Source: Cladopsammia gracilis (taxonomy: Eukaryota > Cnidaria > Anthozoa > Scleractinia > Dendrophylliidae). From it: a stretch of DNA of 64,000 nt. The stretch covers positions 1,478,001-1,542,000 of the forward strand of contig JAJGOT010000089.1 in assembly GCA_022457155.1 (NCBI GenBank). The letters run 5' to 3'. Below are positions 34,017 through 44,289 of this stretch, piece by piece (positions within the stretch are counted from its first letter, which is position 1; the number at the start of each line of letters is the position of its first letter). A model generated the notes under the pieces. It was not told the origin of the DNA and searched no databases. It saw only the letters and a program-made list of their open reading frames with translations. The translations under genes were made by a program, and so were the position numbers.

Positions 34017-34948
34017 AATAGGTGAACGCTTGTTCGTTTGTCTCACGATGGAGTCACTTTGAAATGTTGATAGCGACGTTTCGACTGCTATAACTGCTAG
34101 TCTTCATCGGGCGATGAGGTCGATTGGTTACGTGTCGCTTATGTAGTACGTTGGTTTATTGCAATAAGTGCATTCCGATCGTCATTATTATTCCTAATGG
34201 ATGTTGTTCCTTCACAGGTCCGATTTGTTATCGATCGGCTGTTGTGCTTCTTGATTGTAGGCATCAATGTTTCAGGAATTTCTATTCCACTATCTCTGTT
34301 GATGTTCTTAGGATGAAGTTTTATGTGGATGGCCTCTTTGACCCTACGGGTTCCCGGTCTTGTTATCGTGTTCCGAAACCGCGAAGGTTTGAGTACGAGC
34401 AAGCCGTATATCTCTATCGTGTTTTTTTTATCCTTTCATGCATCGATCTCCCGTTTCGACCCTGTTTCCCCGATATTTACTTTGCGGTATTCGCAAGGAA
34501 TCTTATAAACAACACCATCTTGTTTATTAGAGTCAAGGACGTCTTTAGGTCGCGGCCAAGTGTGACCTAAGCGTTGTGTCAGAATTGAAAACAGTGCGTA
34601 CGCCTTGTTATACGCCCGTTTATAGGATTAAATGACGGCGGTATAGTAGATTTAAAATCCTGCGTGGGTTCTTCCTTGACTGTTGGTCTTTTTGTCTTTG
34701 GGATCTTTTACGCAAACAAGGAAGGATATCCGTTAGAAACAAGAACTGACTGATTATCGATGGTCTTATATTTTGAAGAGGTGTTTGGCTCGGTCATACA
34801 GACAAACCAACGTACTACATAAACGACACGTAACCAATCGACCTCATCGCCTGATGAAGACTAGTAGTTATAGCAGTCGAAACGTCGCGAAGAAAATCTC
34901 AAAGTGACTCCATCGTGAAACAAACCGGCGAACAAGCGTTCACCCATC
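34017..34948 (-). pseudogene. Penelope-like element 3' fragment with inverted termini
   Basis: Arms of about 135 bp (34017-34152 and 34798-34948) are inverted copies sharing GACGTTTCGACTGCTATAAC and GATGAGGTCGATTGG. Between them, the minus strand reads in shifted frames as the GIY-YIG endonuclease end of a Penelope-like polyprotein: a GVVYKIPC-like strand, NIGETGS, and then a family-typical tail EAIHI-LHPKNINRDSGIEIPE. Several frameshifts break it. The RT is missing. Inverted terminal copies are a known arrangement in this class. Confidence 0.75.
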
Positions 34949-35267
34949 ATGCACACTACGATGGACAACAAACACATTTTTAACAACATGATATCAGACA
35001 AATATAAATGACAAAAGCTTACTATGTTAGATAAGTCAAACCATTAAACATCGCTTTTAGGCTAATCAATAACGTCGATGATTTGGCTATCACCGTTAAA
35101 ATGCTTTGGCGTCAATTTTCGGTGAGCCCGGGGTCTGTTTTGTACAATTTACGGTATCATTATTTTTCTTCAAACTGCTTTCATCAATCGAAAAAGCTAT
35201 TTGCGGCAGTCAATAAATCTGTAATATAATCGAGATTGAATGTATGGATATTTTCGGACCTCTTTAC

Positions 35268-35402
35268 CTGAACTGCTACTTGGAAGTCCTGCGTGGGCTG
35301 CATATTCCTCTTCTTTAATTTCTTTGAAATCTCCTGAACCTGACCGTTCTTCTGAACCTCTTTCTGCCAGCAGTTTTCCTCGTATGTCATCGCGAAAACG
35401 TG
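35268..35402 (-). CDS. Short linker exon between TPR array and Roc
   Basis: A 45-residue exon with a GTTACATGTAG acceptor (phase 1) and a TTCAG/GTAAAG donor (phase 1). It is charged and serine-rich (FRDDIRGKLLAERG, then EEEYAAHAGLPSSSS), likely a flexible linker. Its phases fit the TPR exon on one side (ends CCAG in phase 1) and the P-loop exon on the other. The identification rests on splice signals, phase and lack of stops, not on homology. Confidence 0.65.
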
Positions 35403-35946
35403 CTACATGTAACAGTAAAATACACAACAAGAATGACTACATTGTAATAACAAATTACGCTTGTGTATTTCTCTGATTGGACTTTGATAGTTTTTGATAG
35501 CTAGCGTGAGATTTTGCTGTCGGTTCTAACATGCAACATAAAAGCAATGGTTACGAAGCACGGCAAACGTCTTTGTTGCATGGTTTTGTTAGCTGACCAG
35601 TAGAAACCATAAATTACTATTATCGAGATAAAAATTGATATTTGACCACGTTCGGAGCTCATTGCATGCCTTAAAAGCTTTTGCGTTTTGAAAATCCTTC
35701 TGAGAGCCCTCTTTTCCACTAATTTCTAATTATAAATCGTCGCTAAATAGTTTCTGCTACTGATTGGCCTTTGTGATCACATGACGCAATTAATGGGCAT
35801 GATGCTTGTTCGCCTAGAAACAAAATCAGCAAAATAATATTTCTTGTCGTTCTGTATAGTGAAACAGTTACATAATACGTGTTTGTCTGATCACTGAATA
35901 TACACGTATGCTCTGCTGCAATCATAGTCGGTAACATTCACGCAAT

Positions 35947-36042
35947 TAGCCTGTTCCAGGCTCCGAGATATCTCATTTTTTCCCCCTTTTTTTTACTTCG
36001 CGCGTTCCCCACTTTCTCGGAGCTCGAGCCTGGAACAGGCTA
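35947..36042. repeat. Small inverted repeat (TAGCCTGTTCCAGGCTC)
   Basis: A 96-bp segment starts TAGCCTGTTCCAGGCTCCGAG and ends with the near-complement CTCGAGCCTGGAACAGGCTA. Non-coding, a MITE-like hairpin. Confidence 0.8.
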
Positions 36043-36746
36043 TCACACAATAGTTTTCGTAGTAGGTCATGCTAATGATTTCGATGTTTCCCTTCAACAA
36101 AACTCATTGCGTTTGATGCCTGAATAAGACAAAACATGAAATTCATGTTAATTCGGTAAAATCTGGATATGAAGTGTACCTTTTGACGAGTCTGAATATC
36201 GACGATTTGCTGTTTTTAGCAAAGCTTGGAGACAAGCGGTAAAGAAATATTAACCAAATATTAACCAAATAAACATTATAATAATATCCCCCAAGGCATG
36301 CCCCTATAAGCTCCTATATGATTAATTATGATAATATTGTATAATGGATATCAGATTAAATAGAAAGCTAGAATGAAAAAGGCTATATTAAAAAAGAGTC
36401 TAACATACTGGCTTTATACTTAATTATGCCGGGTTTACCTTATCCACTAATTTCTAATTTTAAATCGCTGCTAAATAGTCTCTTCTCCTGAATGGCCTAA
36501 GCGATCACATGACGCAATTAATGGTGCTTGTTCGCCTGGAAACAAATCAACAAATAGTGCAACCTTGGTAATAGCGCTCGTTACCGTTACCCGTCCAATA
36601 ACAAATTTGGTACATTTCATTTTAAATCGTTACCGCTCCAAACAGTTTACCTTGTGATCTATATCGTTATGTTCAAAGAGTTTGTCAGAAGCAAAATCCA
36701 TACAATCGAAGCCCGGCTACATTTAATCCTTAAGGACGTTCGCGCA

Positions 36747-36778
<32 letters not shown>

Positions 36779-36832
36779 TCTGATCACTGATTTTCTAATG
36801 CTCTTTTTTGCAAATCTTGCTATACTCATTAC

Positions 36833-38174
36833 CTGGAATGTGATCTCCATGTAACTGATACAACTTGGTTAGAACATCGTACGCTGCTGCTTCCCTTTCC
36901 TTGTCTCCTGTTTCCTTGGCAACACTTAGTGCTTGTTTGCCTTCTTCTATGCTCTTTTTGTAGTCTCCAGCCTCGTAATACGACTTGGCTAGAACAGTGT
37001 ACGCGTCAGCTTCCCTTACCTTGTCTCCTGTTTCCTTGGCACCACTTAGCGCTTGTGTTCCTTCTTCTATGCTCTTTTTGTAGTCTCCAGCCATGTAATA
37101 CAACTTGGCTAGAACATCGTACGCTTTTGCTTCCCTTGCCTTGTCTCCTCTTTCCTTGGCAACACTTAGTGTTTGTTTTCCTTCTTCTATGCTCTTTTCG
37201 TAGTCTCCAGCCATGAAATACGACCAGGTTAGAACTTTGTACGCTTCTGCTTCCCTTTTATTGTCTCCTGTTTCCTTGGCAACACTTAGTTCTTGTTTTC
37301 CTTCTTCTATGCTCTTTTTGTAGTCTCCAGCCTTGTAATACGACCAGGCTAGAACATCGTACGCTGCTGCTTCCCATTCCTTGTCTCCTGTTTCCTTGGC
37401 AACACTTAGTTCTTGTTTTCCTTCTTCTATGCTCTTTTCGTAGTCTCCAGCCTTGTAATACGACCAGGCTAGAACATCGTACGCTGCTGCTTCCCTTTCC
37501 TTGTCTCCTGTTTCCTTGGCAACACTTAGTTCTTGTTTTCCTTCTTCTATGCTCTTTTCGTAGTCTCCAGCCTTGTAATACGACTTGGCTAGAACATTGT
37601 ACGCTGCTGCTTCCCTTTCCTTGTCTCCTGTTTCCTTGGCAACACTTAGTTCTTGTTTTCCTTCTTCTATGCTCTTTTCGTAGTCTCCAGCCATGTAATA
37701 CGACCAGGCTAGAACATCGTACGCTTCTGCTTCCTTTTTCTTGTCTCCTGTTTCCTTGGCAACACTTAGTTCTTGTTTTCCTTCTTCTATGCTCTTTTTG
37801 TAGTCTCCATCCCTGAAATACGACTTGGCTAGAACATCGTACGCTTCTGCTTCCCATTTCTTGTCTCCTATTTCCTTGACAACACTTAGTACTTGTTTTC
37901 CTTCTTCTATGCTCTTTTTGTAGTCTCCAGCCTCGTAATACGAACAGGCTAGAACACGGTACGCTGATGCTTCCCTTTCCTTGTCTCCTGTTTCCTTGGC
38001 AACACTTAGTAATTGTTTTCCTTCTTCTATGCTCTTTTTGTAGTCTCCAGCCTTGTAATACGACCAGGCTAGGGCAGTGTACGCTGCTGCTTCCCTTTTC
38101 TTGTCTCCTGTTTCCTTGGCAACACTTAGTGCTTGTTTTCCTTCTTCTATGCTCTTTTCGTAGTCTCCAGCCAT
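36833..38174 (-). CDS. TPR-array exon of the TPR-Roc-COR-caspase gene
   Basis: Eleven consecutive 40-residue units of consensus GDYxKSIEEGKQxLSVAKETG followed by DKxxEAxAYxVLAxSYYxA, a TPR/TPR-like helical hairpin of the kind found in kinesin light chain and LGN proteins. Such arrays form superhelices that bind peptides or proteins. At DNA level the 120-bp units are nearly identical, implying recent unequal exchange or gene conversion. The few differences fall at repeated positions and change amino acids. The exon ends ATTCCAG/GTAATG in phase 1, matching the linker exon. The start is uncertain: the ATG at 38174 lies inside repeat 0, and the frame reaches back to about 38257, where a 19-bp deletion relative to other units brings in a TAG. 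The true 5' exon is not identified. Confidence 0.85.
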
Positions 38175-38265
38175 GTTATACGACTTGGCTAGATCAACGT
38201 ACGCGCGAGCTTCCCTTTTCTTGTTTCCCGTTTCCTTGGCAGCACTTAGCGCTTGCTTTCGTAGT
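36840..38265. repeat. 120-bp tandem DNA repeat underlying the TPR array
   Basis: Roughly twelve direct 120-bp copies. On the plus strand each unit carries TTGTCTCCTGTTTCCTTGGC, TCTTCTATGCTCTTTT and TAGTCTCCAGCC. Variation is concentrated in about six codons per unit. Confidence 0.95.
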
Positions 38266-38269
38266 CTCT

Positions 38270-39600
38270 AGCGTAGCACCTTTCATAACCCTATCCTCTT
38301 GTTTCTAGTACTTTTCGTCAAGTAAACTGTCAACAACTGAAATTAAAATCATAAATAAAAGTATTATTGGTTAAAAAAAATGACTTAAATATGTCTTAAA
38401 AATGCTGATCTACCGAGCTGCATTAAAAGTGCAAACAACATGCGTGATGAATAAAGCAACCTGCAAACAAAATATACCTGACATACGTGATTGTCAAAAC
38501 TGTACACCCCCAAAATGATCCCGAGCCCGTAATGATATCCAACACCGAAATAAGATTCCAAATTGACCCTGAAATAATCGCGACTCAAAATGGATTCCCT
38601 TTTTCATATTTCCCTCGAAATTATCCCCAAGTAATTGTCGTAATGGCGTTCGATCCTGAGTCAAAAGGGTGGAAAGTTGCAGCACAAGTAAAAACGAGCA
38701 CTTTTTATCAGACTAGACTTACGCTCTCAGTTTGGAATGCCTTCCGCCGGGTAGCCTGCGAGTCGGCCGGTTATTTTTCAAGAGCTTGGAAAAAAAACTA
38801 CTGCACGATTCTGAAGCTAGTGAAGTCCCCGGTCCTCGGGGCAACAGTGAATAGTAAACTATGTTCCACACACGCTACTTTATTTTTGGGATTATCAAAC
38901 CGTTATTTTTGGTATATGCAATAAACGAAGCTTTAAAATACCACTAAATCGGAATTTCGTGATTTTTTTTCTTAACACTTAGAATGTTTGTATTCAGATA
39001 TAAATTTCACTGAGTTTTGTTTTCATCAATTTCTGTGCAATCCTCTAGGAAAACCTTTTACGTACTCTTCCTCTCTAATTCTAAACACTTTTTGTCTTTA
39101 TTTAAAAAAAAAGTTGAAAATACAAAATAAAGAATTTATTTAAGCAAACTGTACATTGCCTGCTGGTATTCAGCCATTTTGCAATTCCCTGAATATAAAA
39201 TGTCAGAAATCCGTGTGCAATGTTCGAACGCTGAGACGTTACAATCAAATTGGTTCTAAACTGGTTCAGCCTAATGCCCACGAAGTTTTTGAGTTACATT
39301 TTTAAGTTTTATCGATCTCATTTAACGTTGCGCTGGCAGGCCAGTGACAGAAATGAAATGAAATGAAAATGAAATGAATTTTTTTTTTGTCGACGCTCAA
39401 ACAGAATACCGATTGTTAGGCCCGGTTCAAACGCCGAACTTTTCATGAGCGAACCTAATACCTTGGATTAAGAACATGAAAATTTCGGCGTCTGAATCAG
39501 TTAAGAACGGCTATTTGAATTTGGAACGGCTCAGCCGTTCTTCCTGCCTGGCTCAGCCAGGAATTTCGACTTTGGAACGGCTTTGATTCAGATATACCCC
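38270..39600. other. Upstream region of the ROCO-caspase gene; 5' exon not resolved
   Basis: On the minus strand there is an acceptor-like TTTTAATTTCAG at about 38337 and a donor-like CAG/GTATAT at about 38477, so a non-coding or short 5' exon may lie here, but no start codon in the TPR frame is convincing. A 145-codon plus-strand frame at 38487-38924 has no recognisable domain. From 38940 onward the sequence is AT-rich with no feature. Confidence 0.4.
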
Positions 39601-39619
39601 CTCCTGCCCCCTTGCTACG

Positions 39620-39775
39620 ATCCTGCTGTATTATATTATAATGTATTGTACTGTACTTTACTGTACTGTACTCTAATTGTACTGCAATGCGCTGTACTGC
39701 ACTGTACTGTAATGTACTGCACTACATTGTACTGCATTGCATTGTACATTGTACTATATTGCATTGTATTGTCCT
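39620..39775. repeat. Low-complexity TGTACTGTACT tract
   Basis: Irregular repetition of TGTACT, TGCATTG and related 5-6-mers over about 150 bp. Simple sequence, non-coding. Confidence 0.85.
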
Positions 39776-40017
39776 GGATTAAAGACTCTCTAGACACACA
39801 CTGTATGTGAGTGTTTAAAATGTCTACAAAATATTAACAAGAATCTCTCTAAGGTTGTTAGACCTAATGCAGACAAATCAGGACCTAGCTGTTTTATAAT
39901 GCGCGTATTTGCTCTCTATGCGCAGTTCAAAGAAGAATTCATAAATTCATATTTAATCACTTAGTTCGATGAAAAAGGGTAAAAGAAAGACGTGAATCAT
40001 AACCTATATTTTGATTA

Positions 40018-40278
40018 CCGTATTTTCTCAATTAAACGCCCCCGGCGTTTATTTCAAACTTGGCCTAGTGGACCCGGCGTTTCTTTGAATCAGCAGTTTT
40101 TTCTCCCCCGTCATTTTTTAAGAAAGGGTTATTATCCGTTTTTCTTGGCAGCCGTGTACCTTGCCCGTAAATCTTAAGTTTATTATACCGCAAATAAACG
40201 TTTGAGGGGCTTACTTACGACTTCCTCTATTATACCCGGCGTTTATTCGGGGCCCGGCGTTTTATCGAGAAAATACGG
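40018..40278. mobile_element. About 261-bp MITE with TA target duplication
   Basis: Inverted ends ACCGTATTTTCTCAATTAAA and the complement of ACCGTATTTTCTCGATAAAA, flanked by TA on both sides. The motif CCCGGCGTTTATT is repeated on each arm. Non-coding. Confidence 0.8.
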
Positions 40279-40876
40279 TAAGTAAAAACGGAAACAGATA
40301 GATTGAGATTTTTCTTAATTCCAGTCTTCAAAATAGACATATTTCTTTAGAAAACTTATCAAGTCGTATTCGACAGAAAAGGAAGTTCAAAATCTAAAAG
40401 AGCGGTCAAATACATGCATTGTCTGTGATCATAATCGGGTAACATTCACGCACTGTTTTTCATGGAAGGTCATGCAAATGATTTTGATGTTTCCCTCGAT
40501 CAAAACTCACTCCATTTGATGTCTATAAACAACTAGCTCAAATTTTCTGTTCCCCGAGTTTTCTAAAGTACGTTGTTATAATAAAAAAAAAACATTATTA
40601 GTGCAATATGATCATAATTTTGAATCTACTGAAATGTAGCAACTGTTCCTGAAATACAGAATTAAGATTAAATGTAAATGACCGAGTCGTACTTTTTTAA
40701 CTATTCCCTTTAAAAGAAAAGTTCATCAATCAGATGAGAAAGTAATGGGAAAGACAGAAACCGCACATGCAAAGTGTAGTGTGTACAAGTTAGGATACCC
40801 GGCTAGTGTTAGCGTTACCCTAGCAAGTGGGTTACCCTTTCACTCTCACGTTTCTTCTTTTTTTACGCATTGTCTT

Positions 40877-41645
40877 TACAAGGCCGCTAGGGTAACCCTG
40901 GCGCAAGGGTTTCCCTACCTGGGTTCTGGGGTAACCCTACCTGTGTGCTGGGGTAACCCTAGCACACAGTTAGGGTAACCTACTTGTGTGCTAGGGTTTA
41001 CCTGTGTGCTAGGGTTACCCTACCTGTGGGCTAGGGTTACTTACCCTACCTGTGTGCTAGGGTTACGCTACCTGTGTGCTAGGGTTTCCCTACCTGCGTG
41101 CTGGGATTACCCTAGGGACAAGTTTTTTCCTTATAAACGCTTCAGATATATATAGGGTCAACTCACCTACCCGGGACAACTTTTTCTGGTTCCCAGACCT
41201 CTGCATCTCTTCAGAACAAACGCCCATGCAACAATGGCGGGTCGTAACACTGAGGTAAACAATTTCGAATGCTTCTTTCAGCCTTAGCAGAAGGCGACGA
41301 ATCTCATTATCGCCGGCCCACAGCTAAATATGGTTTATTTCGCCTACAGAAAAATATTTTTCAATTGCAAGGTATTTCGTCGGCGAGAGTTTTGTTTTTA
41401 TGCTTGCGCCAAAGACTGTGATAACGGATGTTTTTGTTTTGTTTATGGACGCAAAAAAGTCTGTCTACAAATGTTTTTCGATTCAAGATCGAACTTTAAC
41501 TTTGTTTAGGTTTGAGTTCTATGGGGTAGGCGAGTTGTCCCTACCTGAAAAATTTCCTTGTTAAAAAAAACAGGATAACTTCGTCTCGGCTGCTAGGGTC
41601 ACCCTGGCACTAGGGTTACGCCACCTCCTTGTAAACAGGCCTTAA
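40877..41645. repeat. GGGTTACCC-type minisatellite inside a possible MITE
   Basis: From about 40895 to 41115 a unit near CTAGGGTTACCCTACCTGTGTG is repeated about ten times with variation. The outer sequences TTTACAAGGCC...AGGGTAACCCTGG near 40877 and its approximate complement near 41585-41640 suggest inverted ends. The GGGTTA hexamer within is part of a longer, palindromic unit and is not a telomeric array. Confidence 0.6.
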
Positions 41646-43636
41646 ATCACGCAGTTTTAGCAGAATTCATGCTTATTTATTTCTAGGACTTCTCGCCTCA
41701 ATCAAAACTGCGTCTTGTTTGTTTTCCAAATTATACATTACCCGAGATTTCTAAATTACTAATAATATGATTATGACCGTTACGTCAAATAATTTAATGT
41801 TCTTTATCATATCAAACACGAAGAAGAGTGTTCCATCTAGGGTATCTAAGATTTGGGTTGAAAAAAGCCAGGCGCGGCCGAGGTTTTTTTTAAGCCACTT
41901 TGAGGTGTTTGGATACCTGATAAAAAAAAACATACTTTTTGTAGCTTTTTAAACTGAAAATAAAGAAAGGAAGGAATAAAATCGCCAAAATCTATGCTGA
42001 TTAAGATCCGGTTTCCAAACAACCGTCACGCTTATAATTTTTTTATGAATTATTATGTGGAAAACGCGTGACATTGCGTGACGTTGCAGTATAAGGACTT
42101 ACTCGCTCGCTCTAGAGTTATGAGCTTGCGAGATAGAGCAGTTTTCAATTGAGTGTGGTGAAACCAAAACCGAAGTAATTACTCTGACGAATCACAGCAG
42201 TCGTACAGAATCTAATGAACCAATCAGAGCTCGAAGCAATTACATGTCGGCGGCGCAAAGCGCAAAGCGTAGCAATTAAAAACCAAAGCAATTATGTAAT
42301 TACTTTTAATTCCATCTTCAATTTAACGTATTCCTTCCAAAAACTTATCAAGTACTTGACTGCTACATTGCAAAACAGAAAAGACAATTCAAATAAAAAA
42401 TAGAAGCCAAATATTACTCTGTTCATTTTGGGATCAAAATCAGCTATAACTCATGCATTTTGTCGTGGCAGTCTGTTCACGCAAATTGATCGTCCTCGAT
42501 CAAAACTGCGTTCAGATGTTTGAACTCTGTGTTTTTCATTTAGTGTTGCCCGAGATTTTGCTGTTTTGCTGGGCTAAAGTATTGTGCATTATAGTGAAAA
42601 CTGATAATGCATAGCATTTGATTGATTGGTTGATTAAAACTTTGCGTGACTGGGACACTAGAGCATGATTTAAAACATACATGGACGAAAATTCAAACTG
42701 TCGCAGACAAGTAGGACATTCCGAATTGCTTGACTTGAGCTTTGCCTGGAGACAAAAGCATGTGGTTTGCATGTAAACATGAATGATATATGGGGAAAAT
42801 ATTTCTTTCTTGTGTGAAACAACAATGAAAGAAAACTTCATTGGCAATTGCTATGTTGTGAAGAATTCAGAGCAGTAACGGCAAAATAACGTATAACATA
42901 GCCTATGATTCGATCACGGTTAAAAACAGAAATTTAGGACCATTTAGGGATTGATCGTTTTGATTAACTGATTAACAATTCGTATTATTTCATCAAAATT
43001 GAAACGGTTTCTTTCAAAGATGTATCAAGAACTTGGCTAGTCGGATTTCTAGTGTAACAGAATGACTTCGCATGCCTTGGCTGAAGGTGGACTTCAAAAT
43101 TAAATTAAATGGGAAAATGTTCGAAATTAAAAGCAGATCATCATGACAAGCTGCAAGTATAAATAGGAACCACGAAACCGGTGAACCTGTTTTAGTTAAA
43201 GGATTTCGAAACCTTTAACTGAATTTTCTTTTTTTAGCTTGTTGTGGTCAGCCTTTCGAAACAGGAAGAATCTTTTCCAAGTCTTATTTTGGAAAATCCT
43301 CATGACATTTTCTAGACAAACAGGCAAGACAAAAAACCTCGAAAAGTCTTTCAAAACATATTTACAAGACCTTGCTAAGGTTTCTGACCTAATGCAGACA
43401 AATGTTGCCGCAGTTGTGTTAAGCGGAATGGAATACATATTTATTTCTACTAATCCGTAGAAATAATTCATAACATTTTATATGATTTTTTAACAAGATT
43501 TTTGTTAAAGAAGGAATGGCAAAATAACTTTGCATAACCCATGATTTGATATAGTTTAACTTGACGCAGACAGAAACTGGGACTTTCTCATTTTTCGCCA
43601 CTATATTCTACTTTCTCTTCAAAATTCCATCTTCAA
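41646..43636. other. Non-coding, includes diverged fragments of the downstream repeat unit
   Basis: No gene was recognised. Segments at 42330-42540 and about 43260-43440 resemble parts of the large tandem unit, sharing GAAGCCAAATATT, GGGATCAAAATCAGCTATAA and CTAATGCAGACAAAT. The region is probably older, decayed copies of the same repeat family. Confidence 0.5.
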
Positions 43637-43829
43637 ATTTGCTCTGTTGTGATCACATAAAAAGCAAACATTTATTCATTTTAATTTCCTGTTGGTTGAC
43701 TTCTTATAATGAATGAACACTTGTAATGAAATATGACCGTGTTCTTATATTATTATATTTAAACGTTATTTACTGTAAACAATGTGCGGAAGCCATATAG
43801 CACAGACTATAAAAACATTTTCTAATTTT

Positions 43830-44060
43830 TTATCTACTTATACTGACCCACAAAATCTTAAACCGCGGTCTAAGTTAGAGCTTCGTTTAAATAACCGGCT
43901 CAGTGTGTTTCTTGGTTGCAAACCTCATCAAACTATTAGCTTCTGTAAATGCATAAATATTCGTTCTTCCCTAGAACAATCCCCGTCTGGAATGGCCTTC
44001 CTTATTCAGTGGTACATGCGTCTGATCTGTCAACATTTTCAAAGTCAGGATTGTGCTTAA
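43830..44060 (+). pseudogene. LINE reverse-transcriptase 3' fragment (unit A)
   Basis: Paralogue of the fragment at 49515-49739 and more decayed. Remnants of the RT tail are visible in broken frames (RLNNRLSVFLGCKPH, then a frame-shifted copy of the FFPRTI-like motif). Non-functional. Confidence 0.5.
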
Positions 44061-44289
44061 TTGGTCACTCGACAGTTATTTTATTAGCTTTCTGTTCTTA
44101 TCAGCTGCTTGTGTAATAATTGTGTAATGTAAATTGTGTTTCCTTAGCTAGCCGTTGACCAGCCATTGCCAGATTGGTGTACTAATGGCAATTATCTCAA
44201 TTTCAGACATAGGCGACATAACAAACTGTTGCTTGCAAGTTCTAGGCAATCAACATAGAATAATTACTAGCTAATGTCTTGAATATTGC

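Noticed and set aside
37258..37857. 199-codon minus-strand frame in the TPR array (GSRSVRCSSQVV type)
   Set aside because: Shadow of the TPR frame in another phase of the 120-bp repeat.
38487..38924. 145-codon plus-strand frame upstream of the TPR exon
   Set aside because: No recognisable domain, no splice context and antisense to a possible 5' exon; not supported as a gene.
40895..41115. Telomere-like GGGTTA repeats
   Set aside because: GGGTTA is embedded in a 22-24 bp palindromic unit and is not in uninterrupted TTAGGG arrays.
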